Part shown: positions 42,485-53,600 of the stretch, in pieces | Layout of the letters: each line of letters begins with the position of its first letter | Position numbering within the stretch: position 1 is the first letter of the stretch | Assembly: GCF_002355895.1 (NCBI RefSeq) | Contig: NZ_AP017652.1 | Span: 467,001 to 531,000 of the forward strand | DNA: 64,000 nucleotides | Direction: 5' to 3' | From: Streptococcus sp. NPS 308 | Lineage (GTDB): Bacteria > Bacillota > Bacilli > Lactobacillales > Streptococcaceae | Notes under the pieces: model-generated | What the model saw: only the letters and a program-made list of their open reading frames with translations | Databases searched by the model: none | Told to the model about the DNA's origin: nothing | Program-made: the position numbers and the translations under genes

Positions 42485-43272
42485 CAGCAAATCGAGCCAT
42501 TTATCAGCATTTTTCCCATGAAGATATTCCTTTTATTGATAAAGGATTGGAGTGGATTAAGCGGGTGGAAGATACCTATGCACCAGTGCTTAGCCCTTTT
42601 ATCAATCCCCATCAAGAACAGATCTTGAGGGTGCTGGCTGGGACATATGGACTGGGTTGTCAAAGTAGCGGTGATTTTTTTCCGACTGAGTCGGTTCGTG
42701 TTCTTCTTTATCCAGATTACTTTGAACCGGAGATATCAGATTTTGAAATGACCCTGTTAGAAATTTGCTATCCGAGTAAGTTTGAACAACTGAGTCATGG
42801 AAAAATATTGGGAACAATCATCAATCAGCTAGGAATTGACCGTAAATTATTTGGTGATATCTTGGTAGATGAAAAGAGAGCACAGATTTTTGTCAATCGT
42901 GATTTTATTCCTCTTTTTCAAGATGGGATAAGAAAAATTGGCAGACTTCCTGTATCGCTGGAGGAACGTCCTTTTACCGATAGGATTAAATCTAAAATTG
43001 ACTATAGAGAACGAGAAATTTTAGTTTCGAGTTTTCGATTGGATGCCCTCTTATCAAGTGCCTTGAAATTATCTAGAAATCAAACTAGTCAACTGATTGA
43101 GAAAAAATCTGTCCAGGTAAATTATCATGTGGTTGAAAAATCTGATTACCAGGTCGCAGTTGGAGATTTGATCAGTGTGAGAAAGTTTGGTCGTTTGAAA
43201 GTTGTCAAAGACAATGGTCAGACCAAAAAGGATAAGAAAAAACTAACAGTCCGGCTACTTTTAAGCAAGTGA
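42481..43272 (+). CDS. ylmH: S4-domain RNA-binding protein YlmH
   Basis: 263 residues from ATG 42481. The N-terminal and central parts belong to the YlmH family; the S4 RNA-binding domain is at about 185-245 (FRLDALLSSALKLSRNQTSQ). YlmH-type proteins have been linked to rescue of stalled ribosomes in Bacillus; transfer to streptococci is inference. The stop overlaps an alternative GTG start of the next gene. Confidence 0.95.
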   Translation: MTANRAIYQHFSHEDIPFIDKGLEWIKRVEDTYAPVLSPFINPHQEQILRVLAGTYGLGCQSSGDFFPTESVRVLLYPDYFEPEISDFEMTLLEICYPSKFEQLSHGKILGTIINQLGIDRKLFGDILVDEKRAQIFVNRDFIPLFQDGIRKIGRLPVSLEERPFTDRIKSKIDYREREILVSSFRLDALLSSALKLSRNQTSQLIEKKSVQVNYHVVEKSDYQVAVGDLISVRKFGRLKVVKDNGQTKKDKKKLTVRLLLSK

Positions 43273-43280
43273 GAAAAAAT

Positions 43281-43535
43281 ATGTCGATTACACCACAAGA
43301 AATAAGTGATAAAGCTTTCTCAAGAACATTCAGAGGCTACAATCAGGAAGAAGTTGACCTCTTTCTTGATAAGATTTACTTTGAATTAGAGGAGATGATT
43401 CGATACAAAGATGAAACTGAACTCTATATCAAAAAACTAGAAGAGCGTCTTTCCTATTATACGAATGATATTCCTAAGAGAACAGTAACAAGCGAGCAAG
43501 AACCAGAAGCAATTAATGATTCTATTTTTTATTAA
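43281..43535 (+). CDS. Short DivIVA-like protein (N-terminal domain only)
   Basis: 84 residues from ATG 43281 (a GTG at 43269 would add 4). Residues 1-60 align without gaps to the start of DivIVA, the next gene: both have the FRGYNQEEVD / FRGFDPEEVD membrane-binding motif and LEERLSY. The long coiled coil and C-terminal tail of DivIVA are absent; a 20-residue acidic end replaces them. About half of the aligned residues are identical, so it is an old tandem duplicate. It may bind membrane or form heterodimers with DivIVA. Confidence 0.88.
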   Translation: MSITPQEISDKAFSRTFRGYNQEEVDLFLDKIYFELEEMIRYKDETELYIKKLEERLSYYTNDIPKRTVTSEQEPEAINDSIFY

Positions 43536-43551
43536 GTAAGTGAGGAAAAGT

Positions 43552-44346
43552 ATGCCAATTACATCGTTAGAAATTAAAGATAAAACCTTTGGTACAAGAT
43601 TTAGAGGTTTTGACCCAGAAGAAGTAGACGAGTTTCTTGATATCGTTGTTCGTGATTATGAAGACTTGGTTCGTAGCAATCACGAAAAAGAAACACGCAT
43701 CAAGAATTTGGAAGAACGTTTGTCTTACTTTGATGAAATGAAGGATTCCTTGAGCCAATCGGTTTTGATTGCCCAGGATACTGCTGAGCGTGTCAAACAA
43801 GCTGCTCAAGAACGTTCAAACAATATTATTCAACAAGCTGAACAAGACGCTCAGCGTTTGCTCGAAGAAGCGAAATACAAGGCAAACGAAATTCTCCGTC
43901 AGGCGACAGATAATGCTAAGAAAGTTGCTGTTGAAACTGAAGAATTGAAGAACAAGAGCCGTGTATTCCATCAGCGTCTTAAATCAACGATTGAAAGTCA
44001 GTTAGCTATTGTTGAATCATCTGATTGGGAAGATATTCTTCGCCCAACAGCTACTTACCTTCAAACAAGTGATGAAGCCTTTAAAGAGGTGGTTGGTGAA
44101 GTTCTTGGTGAATCCGTATCTTTACAACCAGAGGAAGAACCAATTGATATGACTCGTCAATTCACTCCAGAAGAGGTAGCAGAGTTGCAAGCTCGTATCG
44201 AGGCTGGCAATAAAGAATTGGCTGAATTCGAAGCCCAACAAAATCAACATACAGAAGAACTTGTCCAGCATGAAGAGTCAGTTGAAGTAGAAGCTACTGC
44301 AGCAACTGAGGAAGATGCAAACAAAGAATCTGTTCTTATCCTATAA
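43552..44346 (+). CDS. divIVA: Cell division protein DivIVA
   Basis: 264 residues from ATG 43552, behind TGAGGA. N-terminal lipid-binding domain (ITSLEIKDKTFGTRFRGFDP), then a long coiled coil (about 60-190, AERVKQAAQERSNNIIQQAE) and an acidic, Glu-rich disordered tail. Binds curved membrane at septum and poles. An upstream GTG (43540) would overlap its SD. Confidence 0.97.
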   Translation: MPITSLEIKDKTFGTRFRGFDPEEVDEFLDIVVRDYEDLVRSNHEKETRIKNLEERLSYFDEMKDSLSQSVLIAQDTAERVKQAAQERSNNIIQQAEQDAQRLLEEAKYKANEILRQATDNAKKVAVETEELKNKSRVFHQRLKSTIESQLAIVESSDWEDILRPTATYLQTSDEAFKEVVGEVLGESVSLQPEEEPIDMTRQFTPEEVAELQARIEAGNKELAEFEAQQNQHTEELVQHEESVEVEATAATEEDANKESVLIL

Positions 44347-44387
44347 GAAAATGTGAGAACAAGATCGAACCAACTATATTTTCAGCG

Positions 44388-44576
44388 AGCGGGAGATGGT
44401 GAGAGTCCTGCAATCCCTAGTGGTTAGATTATCCTCTCAAGCAATCCAATCTGAAAGCAGTAAGACTGGACGTTCCCCACGTTACGGGAAAAGAGGAAAA
44501 GAGACGCTGTCTTTTTTCGAACAAAGGTGGTACCACGATTTTCGTCCTTTTTTGCGAGTCGTGGTTTTTATTTTGT
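44388..44576 (+). promoter_or_regulatory. T-box leader of ileS
   Basis: The T-box core AAGGTGGTACCACG (44525-44538) with TGG-T-ACC pairs with the tRNA acceptor end. It competes with a terminator formed by ACCACGA...CG and CG...TCGTGGT (44533-44568) plus T run. Stem I lies at about 44390-44460; ATC at 44431-44433 is a candidate specifier codon for isoleucine. Uncharged tRNA-Ile would allow read-through into ileS. Confidence 0.88.
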
Positions 44577-44597
44577 CTATATAATAAAGGAGATATA

Positions 44598-47390
44598 ATG
44601 AAACTCAAAGATACCCTTAATCTTGGAAAAACAGACTTTCCAATGCGTGCCGGTCTTCCAACCAAAGAGCCAGTTTGGCAAAAAGAATGGGAAGAAGCAA
44701 AACTTTACCAACGTCGTCAAGAATTGAACCAAGGAAAACCGCATTTCACCTTACATGATGGTCCTCCGTATGCAAACGGAAATATCCACGTTGGACACGC
44801 TATGAACAAGATCTCCAAAGATATCATTGTTCGTTCGAAGTCTATGTCAGGTTTTTATGCACCTTATATCCCAGGTTGGGACACTCATGGTTTGCCAATC
44901 GAGCAAGTTTTGGCGAAACAAGGTGTCAAACGCAAAGAAATGGACTTGGTTGAGTACTTGAAACTTTGCCGTGAGTATGCTCTTTCTCAAGTTGATAAAC
45001 AACGGGAAGACTTTAAATGTTTGGGGGTTTCTGGGGACTGGGAAAATCCTTATGTGACTTTGACTCCAGACTATGAGGCAGCTCAAATCCGTGTCTTTGG
45101 TGAAATGGCCAAGAAAGGCTATATCTACCGTGGTGCCAAGCCAGTTTATTGGTCATGGTCATCTGAGTCAGCCCTTGCAGAAGCGGAAATTGAATACCAT
45201 GACTTAGTTTCAACTTCTCTTTACTATGCCAACAAGGTAAAAGATGGTAAAGGTGTCCTCGATACAGATACGTATATCGTTGTTTGGACAACAACTCCAT
45301 TCACCATCACTGCTTCTCGTGGATTGACAGTTGGAGCGGATATTGATTACGTAGTCGTTCAACCAGCTGGTGAAACTCGTAAGTTTGTGGTTGCTTCAGA
45401 ATTGTTGGCTAGTTTGTCTGAAAAGTTTGATTGGACTGATGTCCAAGTCTTGGCGACTTATCGTGGGCAAGAATTGAATCACATTGTGACAGTCCACCCA
45501 TGGGATACAGCAGTAGATGAACTGGTAATCCTTGGTGACCACGTTACGACTGACTCTGGTACAGGTATCGTCCATACAGCTCCAGGTTTTGGTGAGGATG
45601 ACTACAATGTCGGTGTTGCCAATGGACTTGAAGTTGCTGTAACCGTCAATGAACGCGGGATCATGATGGCAAATGCTGGCTCTGACTTTGAAGGTCAATT
45701 CTACGACAAGGTGGTACCAACGGTTATCGAGAAACTTGGTAATCTTCTCCTTGCCCAAGAAGAAATCTCTCACTCCTACCCATTTGACTGGCGTACCAAG
45801 AAACCAATCATTTGGCGTGCAGTACCACAATGGTTTGCCTCTGTATCAAAATTCCGCCAAGAAATCTTGGACGAAATTGAAAAAGTCAAGTTCCACTCAG
45901 AATGGGGTAAAGTCCGTCTTTACAACATGATTCGTGACCGTGGTGACTGGGTCATCTCTCGTCAACGTGCTTGGGGAGTTCCTCTTCCAATCTTCTACGC
46001 AGAAGATGGCACACCAATCATGACAGCTGAAACCATCGAACATGTAGCGCAACTCTTTGAAGAACATGGTTCAATCATCTGGTGGGAACGTGATGCCAAA
46101 GACCTCTTGCCAGAAGGATTTAGCCACCCAGGTTCACCAAATGGCGAGTTCAAGAAAGAAACAGACATCATGGACGTATGGTTTGACTCAGGTTCATCAT
46201 GGAATGGAGTAGTGGTCAACCGTCCAGAACTCAAATATCCAGCAGACCTCTACCTAGAAGGCTCTGACCAATACCGTGGTTGGTTTAACTCATCACTTAT
46301 CACATCTGTTGCCAACCATGGCGTAGCGCCTTACAAACAAATCTTGTCACAAGGATTTGCCCTTGACGGTAAAGGTGAAAAGATGTCTAAATCCCTTGGA
46401 AATACCATTGCTCCAAGTGATGTTGAAAAACAATTTGGTGCGGAAATCTTGCGTCTCTGGGTGACAAGTGTTGACTCAAGCAACGACGTGCGTATCTCTA
46501 TGGATATCTTGAGCCAAGTCTCTGAAACTTACCGTAAGATCCGTAACACACTTCGCTTCTTGATTGCCAATACTTCTGACTTTAATCCAGCTGAAGATGC
46601 AGTCGCTTACGATGAACTTCGTTCAGTTGATAAGTACATGACGATTCGCTTTAACCAGCTTGTCAAGACCATTCGTGATGCCTATGCGAACTTTGAATTC
46701 TTAACCATCTACAAGGCCTTGGTAAACTTTATCAACGTTGATTTATCAGCCTTCTACCTTGACTTCGCTAAAGACGTTGTTTACATCGAAGGTGCCAAAT
46801 CACTGGAACGTCGTCAAATGCAAACAGTCTTCTATGACATTCTTGTGAAAATCACCAAACTCTTGACACCAATTCTGCCTCACACTGCAGAAGAAATCTG
46901 GTCCTATCTTGAGTTTGAAGCTGAAGACTTCGTTCAATTGTCAGAATTACCAGAAGCTCAAACCTTTGCTAACCAAGAAGAAATCTTGGATACCTGGGCA
47001 GCCTTCATGGACTTCCGTGGACAAGCTCAAAAAGCCTTGGAAGAAGCTCGTAATGCAAAAGTTATCGGGAAATCGCTCGAAGCCCATTTGACAGTTTATC
47101 CAAATGAAGTGGTGAAAACTCTTCTTGGAGCAGTAAACAGCAATGTAGCTCAACTTTTGATCGTGTCAGAATTGACCATCGCTGAAGGTACAGCTCCAGA
47201 GAGTGCAGTAAGCTTTGAAGATGTAGCCTTTACAGTTGAACGCGCTACAGGTGAAGTATGTGACCGTTGCCGTCGTATCGATCCAACTACTGCAGAACGT
47301 AGTTACCATGCAGTTATCTGTGACCACTGTGCAAGCATCGTAGAAGAAAACTTTGCGGATGCAGTTGCAGAAGGATTTGAAGCCAAATAA
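44598..47390 (+). CDS. ileS: Isoleucyl-tRNA synthetase
   Basis: 930 residues, class I synthetase. HIGH-type motif GNIHVGH near residue 57, editing domain with [17 protein letters not shown] in [10 protein letters not shown] near residue 595 and a C-terminal zinc site CDRCRRI...CDHC. Eubacterial type (not the mupirocin-resistant kind, judged by length and the zinc ribbon). Controlled by the T-box upstream. Confidence 0.99.
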   Translation: MKLKDTLNLGKTDFPMRAGLPTKEPVWQKEWEEAKLYQRRQELNQGKPHFTLHDGPPYANGNIHVGHAMNKISKDIIVRSKSMSGFYAPYIPGWDTHGLPIEQVLAKQGVKRKEMDLVEYLKLCREYALSQVDKQREDFKCLGVSGDWENPYVTLTPDYEAAQIRVFGEMAKKGYIYRGAKPVYWSWSSESALAEAEIEYHDLVSTSLYYANKVKDGKGVLDTDTYIVVWTTTPFTITASRGLTVGADIDYVVVQPAGETRKFVVASELLASLSEKFDWTDVQVLATYRGQELNHIVTVHPWDTAVDELVILGDHVTTDSGTGIVHTAPGFGEDDYNVGVANGLEVAVTVNERGIMMANAGSDFEGQFYDKVVPTVIEKLGNLLLAQEEISHSYPFDWRTKKPIIWRAVPQWFASVSKFRQEILDEIEKVKFHSEWGKVRLYNMIRDRGDWVISRQRAWGVPLPIFYAEDGTPIMTAETIEHVAQLFEEHGSIIWWERDAKDLLPEGFSHPGSPNGEFKKETDIMDVWFDSGSSWNGVVVNRPELKYPADLYLEGSDQYRGWFNSSLITSVANHGVAPYKQILSQGFALDGKGEKMSKSLGNTIAPSDVEKQFGAEILRLWVTSVDSSNDVRISMDILSQVSETYRKIRNTLRFLIANTSDFNPAEDAVAYDELRSVDKYMTIRFNQLVKTIRDAYANFEFLTIYKALVNFINVDLSAFYLDFAKDVVYIEGAKSLERRQMQTVFYDILVKITKLLTPILPHTAEEIWSYLEFEAEDFVQLSELPEAQTFANQEEILDTWAAFMDFRGQAQKALEEARNAKVIGKSLEAHLTVYPNEVVKTLLGAVNSNVAQLLIVSELTIAEGTAPESAVSFEDVAFTVERATGEVCDRCRRIDPTTAERSYHAVICDHCASIVEENFADAVAEGFEAK

Positions 47391-47437
47391 TCAGATTAGA
47401 AATATGTCTTCTCATAGTTTAAGATGAGAAGAAAAGG

Positions 47438-47468
47438 AAAAAGAGAGGAAGTCATTTCTCTCTTTTTT
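47438..47468 (+). terminator. Terminator after ileS
   Basis: AAAAGAGAG pairs with CTCTCTTTT, then TTG. The rest of the 294-bp gap to the protease gene holds only its promoter. Confidence 0.85.
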
Positions 47469-47615
47469 GCTGGAAAAAGTTTAGAACAAAGATGCAGAAA
47501 TCTAATAATTTTGGGGCTCGTTTTAAGTTGATTTTTGAGATTTTTTTAAAAAGAGGAGTCGTGTTTTGGTACTTTTCAAAAGCATGTGTTGTTTCTAAAA
47601 ATCGCGACAAATAAT

Positions 47616-47644
47616 TTGAATAATCAAGTGAAATCAGGTAGAAT
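47616..47644 (+). promoter_or_regulatory. Promoter of the first M26 protease
   Basis: TTGAAT (47616-47621), 17 bp, TAGAAT (47639-47644). Confidence 0.65.
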
Positions 47645-47684
47645 AGAAAGGATTGAATAATATATTGAAAAGGAAATCTTTAGA

Positions 47685-50600
47685 ATGAAACATCAGTTTT
47701 ATGGAGAAAAACGACAACGTTTTTCTTTCAGAAAGTTGTCAGTTGGATTGGTTTCTGCCACTATTGGAAGCTTCTTTTTGAGTGGGCAAATAACTGGGGA
47801 CTTGACTTCTGTAAAGGCAGCAGAAATTCAAAGTCAGCAGTCTGCTCAGGTCAAATACCACTACGTAGTGGAGTCTGAATTGACGGAGGCAGAGAAGAGT
47901 GCCTTGATAAGGGAGATTCCAAAGTATGTTGAGGATGCTTCAGAGACCTATTATTTAGTTTATCGTCCGACTACTCAAGGGGATTCATCTGGAGTATTGC
48001 CTAAGACAGGTCACTCTGGCCTTTGGGAATCAACTTTTACAGCGATGGGTCTTGCATTACTAGTACTTGTAGTTGTTAGAGGCAGGAATGGGAAGAGGTA
48101 TTTATCTTCGATTTTGTTGGTAACTGGGATGGGATCCATGCTGTTATCTCCAACAGTCTTAGCAGTGACGAATATCGAGCTCGCTGCATATAATCAAAGT
48201 CTTAACTTGGGTCTTGGAGATGCACTGCCAGCACCATTGAAAATTGACGGTTACGACTATATCGGTTATCTAAAGAATGAAGAACAAAATGATAGTCATT
48301 TAGCTCATTCTGCTCAGAAGGAAAATCTGACACTGGACTTGGAAAAAGAGAAGGGAAGTGAACTTAAACCGAGTGAAACAAATCCGAATACAAAAGAGAT
48401 TGTTTCGGATAAGGAAGACGGTCTGACAGAGCAAGATAGAGAAGCTATCGCTACTAAGGAGAGAGAACTCGCTCGCCTTGGAGCAGTTCATGAATTGCCA
48501 GAATTAAAAATTAGTGAACAAAAGTCGGTTCAAGATCTCCCTTATCAGACCCAATACCAGTATTCCGATGAATTGGCTCAAGGTCAATCAAAAGTCATAC
48601 AATCAGGTGTTCGAGGCCAACGTACAGTTGTGACTCGTCATTATCGTGAGAATCAAGAAATCGTAAAAAGCGAAATGATTTCTGATCAAGTGACGCTTGA
48701 ACCTGTTTCTGAAATTATTTTAGTTGGAACAGCTCCAACTAACTCGATACCAAAAGAAACTCCAGTTCACGAAGTTCCAGAATTGACAGAATATGGCACA
48801 ACTCCAGAAACAGCGCCTGTTCATGAAGTTCCAGAATTGGCAGAATATGGTACAAATCCTGAAACAGCGCCAGTTCATGAAATTTCGGAATTGACGGAAT
48901 ATGGAACTAATCCTGAAACGGCTCCAGTTCATGAAGTTCCGGAATTGACAGAGTATGGCACCAGTCCTGAGACAACTCCAGTTCATGAAGCACCAGAATT
49001 GACAGAATACGGAACTAGTCCTGAGACAACCCCAGTTCGTGAGACTCCAGAACTGACGGAATATGGCACCAGTCCTGAAACATCCCCAGTTCACGAAGTT
49101 CCGGAATTGGCAGAGTACGGAACCAGTCCCGAGACAACTCTAGTTCAAGAGATTCCAGAATTGACGGAATATGGTACAACTCCTGATACAGCTCCTATTC
49201 ATGAGACTTCTGAGTTGGAATTGACTACAAATGATGAGGTTAGAATAGAAAAGATTGATTTTTCTATTGACGAGCAATATACAGATGAGATTCCAGAAGG
49301 AAGTCGTCAAATCGCCACTCCGGGAGTACAAGGTGAGCGGACCATCAAGACTCGTGTCTACAGTTCCAATGGTCAAGAGGTTGACCGCCAAGAGTTGTCT
49401 AACGAGGAAACTCTGGCTCCTGTCACACAAATCGTCAAAGTCGGTACGGCTAAACCAAGCGTGGTACCAAACGATGCGCCAAAATCAGAAACTCTTCCAG
49501 AGTATCCGTTGACTTATACTGACGAAACTCGTGTTGAGAAAATAGCCTTCAACATCGAGGAGCAATATACCGATGAGCTTGTTCGAGATGCTCGTCAAAT
49601 CGCGACCCCAGGAGTCCAAGGCGAACGAACTATCAAGACTCGCGTCTACAGTTCTAATGGCCAGGAAATTGACCGTCAAGAACTTTCGAATGAAGAAACC
49701 TTGGCTCCCGTAACACAAATCGTCAAAGTCGGTACGGCTAAACCAAGCGTGGTACCAAACGATGCGCCAAAATCAGAAACTCTTCCAGAGTATCCGTTGA
49801 CTTATACTGACGAAACTCGTGTTGAGAAAATAGCCTTCAACATCGAGGAGCAATATACCGATGAGCTTGTTCGAGATGCTCGTCAAATCGCGACCCCAGG
49901 AGTCCAAGGCGAACGAACTATCAAGACTCGCGTCTACAGTTCTAATGGCCAGGAAATTGACCGTCAAGAACTTTCGAATGAAGAAACCTTGGCTCCTGTA
50001 ACACAAATCGTCAAAGTCGGTACGGCTAAACCAAACATGGTACCGAACGATCCACCGCAAGCAGACGCACTGCCAGAATATCCGCTAACTTACACTGACG
50101 AAACGCGCGTTGAAAAAATCAACTTTAACATTCGTGAAGAAGAAAGCGATGAGCTTGTTCAAGATGCCCGTCAAATCGCGACTCCGGGAGTACAAGGTGA
50201 GCGGACCATCAAGACTCGTGTCTACAGTTCCAATGGTCAAGAGGTTGACCGCCAAGAGTTGTCTAACGAGGAAACTCTGGCTCCTGTCACACAAATCGTC
50301 AAAGTCGGTACGGCTAAACCAAGCGTGGTACCAAACGATGCGCCAAAATCAGAAACTCTTCCAGAGTATCCGTTGACTTATACTGACGAAACTCGTGTTG
50401 AGAAAATAGCCTTCAACATCGAGGAGCAATATACCGATGAGCTTGTTCGAGATGCTCGTCAAATCGCGACCCCAGGAGTCCAAGGCGAACGAACTATCAA
50501 GACTCGCGTCTACAGTTCTAATGGCCAGGAAATTGACCGTCAAGAACTTTCGAATGAAGAAACCTTGGCTCCTGTAACACAAATCGTCAAAGTCGGTACG

Positions 50601-53600
50601 GCTAAACCAAACATGGTACCGAACGATCCACCGCAAGCAGACGCACTGCCAGAATATCCGCTAACTTACACTGACGAAACGCGCGTTGAAAAAATCAACT
50701 TTAACATTCGTGAAGAAGAAAGCGATGAGCTTGTTCAAGATGCCCGTCAAATCGCGACTCCGGGAGTACAAGGTGAGCGGACCATCAAGACTCGTGTCTA
50801 CAGTTCCAATGGTCAAGAGGTTGACCGCCAAGAGTTGTCTAACGAGGAAACTCTGGCTCCTGTCACACAAATCGTCAAGGTCGGCACGGCTAAATCGACT
50901 ATGGTACCGAACGATCCACCGAAAGCAGAGGCTCTGCCAGAGTATCCGTTGACTTATACTGACGAAACGCGCGTTGAAAAAATCAACTTTAGCATTCGTG
51001 AGGAAGAAACCGATGAGCTTGTCCAAGATGCTCGTCAAATCGCCACTCCAGGAGTCCAAGGTGAACGGACTATCAAGACTCGCGTCTACAGTTCTAACGG
51101 TCAAGAGGTTGATCGCCAAGAGTTGTCCAACGAGGAAACTTTAGCTCCTGTCACACAAATCGTCAAGGTCGGCACGGCTAAACCAAGCATGGTGCCGAAC
51201 GAAGCACCAAAAGCAGATGCTTTAGAGGAGTTCGATTTAATTTCACTGCATAATCTCTTAGCAGAAGCGGATCAGATTAAAGCTCAGGCCCGTTATTTCA
51301 ACGATAGTCAGAGTCATCAAGCTAACTATGATGCTGCTTTGACGGCAGGTCAAGCGATTCTGAGTCAATCCCAAGCCAGCCAAGCAGAAGTCAACCAATT
51401 GGTGGAACAAATCAATCAAGCCAAGGCTCAATTAAGTGGTCTTGAGGTTGTCAAAACTGCTCTTCAGACTGAGTACGATTTAAATCCAAGAGTTAAAACT
51501 TCGGTTAAATATAAGAATGCGGATTCAGAAAAGCAGACAGCTTATACTGACGAATTGACCAAGGCAGAGGGAGTTTTGAACAATCAAACTGCTACACAAG
51601 TCCAAGTCAATCAAGTTCTTGCTAGCCTGACAGCAGCCAAAGAAGCACTGAATGGAGTGCCTAAAGTCAAGCCGACAGTTTCGATTCTAAGTCTAACCGA
51701 GAATGCCGATGATAAGTCGGTTACGGTCCAATATAGATTGGAAGACCAGACCAAATCCTTCCGTTCAGCGACTGCAGAATTGTACCAGGGAGATCAGCTG
51801 GTTCGCACTCTTCCGATTACTAACTTTGCTGGTAGCTTGAAAATTGGCGACCTAGACTACTATACAGGTTATACTTTGAAAACTAAGTTGACTTATGAAC
51901 TGGATAATGGCAGCTTTACTGAGTTTGAAACAGACAGTCGTAATTTTGATTTAGAATACAAGAAGATTGCCTTCCGTGATATTGATTCTGTTGAGTTTTA
52001 TCATAAAGAAAACGACCAATATAAGCGCTTTGTATCGATGAGTTCTATGCCTACGGATCTGTCTACCTACTTCGTCAAGATCAAATCAAGCGAATCCAAG
52101 GAAATTCTCCTACCAGTTCACAGCATTTCTGAAGCAGAGAAAGATGGCAAGGCAGTCTATAAGGTTAATGTAACGCTTCCTGAACTCGTCCAAGAAAGTG
52201 AGACGGGTTACAAGTCTGGGCACGACTTCTACATCAGTAAGGCAGTCCCAAGTCAGCAAAATGTCTACACCAGCTTTGCTGGATTGGTAGACGCTATGAA
52301 GCGAAATATGGCAGGAAATTATGTTCTGGGAGCTGATTTGGATGCGAGCGAGGTCAACCTAGCTCCTGCGGATTATGTCTACCTCAAAGGGAACTTCACA
52401 GGTAGTCTGACAGGTAGTCATAATGGTAAGCAATATGCCATTTACAATCTAGTCAAGCCTTTATTTGAAAACCTCAAGAGTGGGTCTACCATTTCAAATA
52501 TTGACTTTAAAGATGTGAATATCGTGGGGACCTATGACTCAGCTGCGCTGGCACGCAATGCGGAAAATGCGCAAATTACAGATGTTTCTGTTCAGGGGAG
52601 AGTATCGGTAGTAGGCAACGCTTCTAACGTAGCGGGTCTTGTAGTTAATGGAACCAATACGAAGATTACCAATAGTTCCTTTACGGGTACCATCCTATCT
52701 AACAGTCAACACATCAAAGCCTATAACGTAGGTGGTTTGGTTGCAAGCCTTAAAGGAGGAGAATCACTCCTCAGCCAAAGTAAAGCAGATGTAACGATTA
52801 TTAGCGGTGCAAGATCAAATGAACAACGTATTGGTGGTTTGGTTGGACGTCTAGAAAACAATGCTCGAATCACCAAATCTTATGTGACAGGAAAATTATA
52901 TAATTCAACTACTAATGGTCAGATCGGTGGAGTGGTCGGTTCGAACTACTTTAATGGTTTAGTTGATAATGTTATCAGTAATGTTAGCGGTACAAATGTT
53001 TACAGTATTTCTGGGGATCAGGGATACAAGAACGACCGCATTACACAAGCATATAAAGTTGCCAAAAGTGAAACCTTGAAAAACGATCAGTTTGTTACTT
53101 CTACCATTACTCAAGAAGAAATGGAAGAAAAACTGACTGCTATGGACATAACAACTAGCCTAGATGACACGAATCTAAATATGCGTTTTGTCGACTATGG
53201 TCAAGTAAACAATGCTCAATTTGACCGCGGATATTCTTATGCAAATATGGAGAAACTGCTTCCTTTCTACAATAAAGAAACCATTGTTTCGTTTGCGAAC
53301 AAGATTCCGAAAGAGCATAAGTTGAACAAGGAGTACCTACTGGATGTTGTTCCGATGAAGGGTGACCAGGTTATCACTGATATCCATGGCAATAAAACAG
53401 CAATCAATCGTTTGATGCTGCACTACATGGACAATACTATTGACTACCTAGAAATATCTTATCAGGGAGATTTCGTAAATCGAGGCATTGCTGAGTATAG
53501 TATCAAGGGGTTAGACCTTCTTTATACTCCAGAAGCCTTTGTATCAGATTATACTAGTATTCTAAATCAAGTCTTGCCAGAGCTAAACAAAGTCGTTCTT

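Noticed and set aside
49140-51119. Series of similar reverse-strand reading frames across the G5 array
   Set aside because: They repeat every 288 bp simply because the gene does, have no SD, and encode Cys/Arg/Phe-rich nonsense-like chains.
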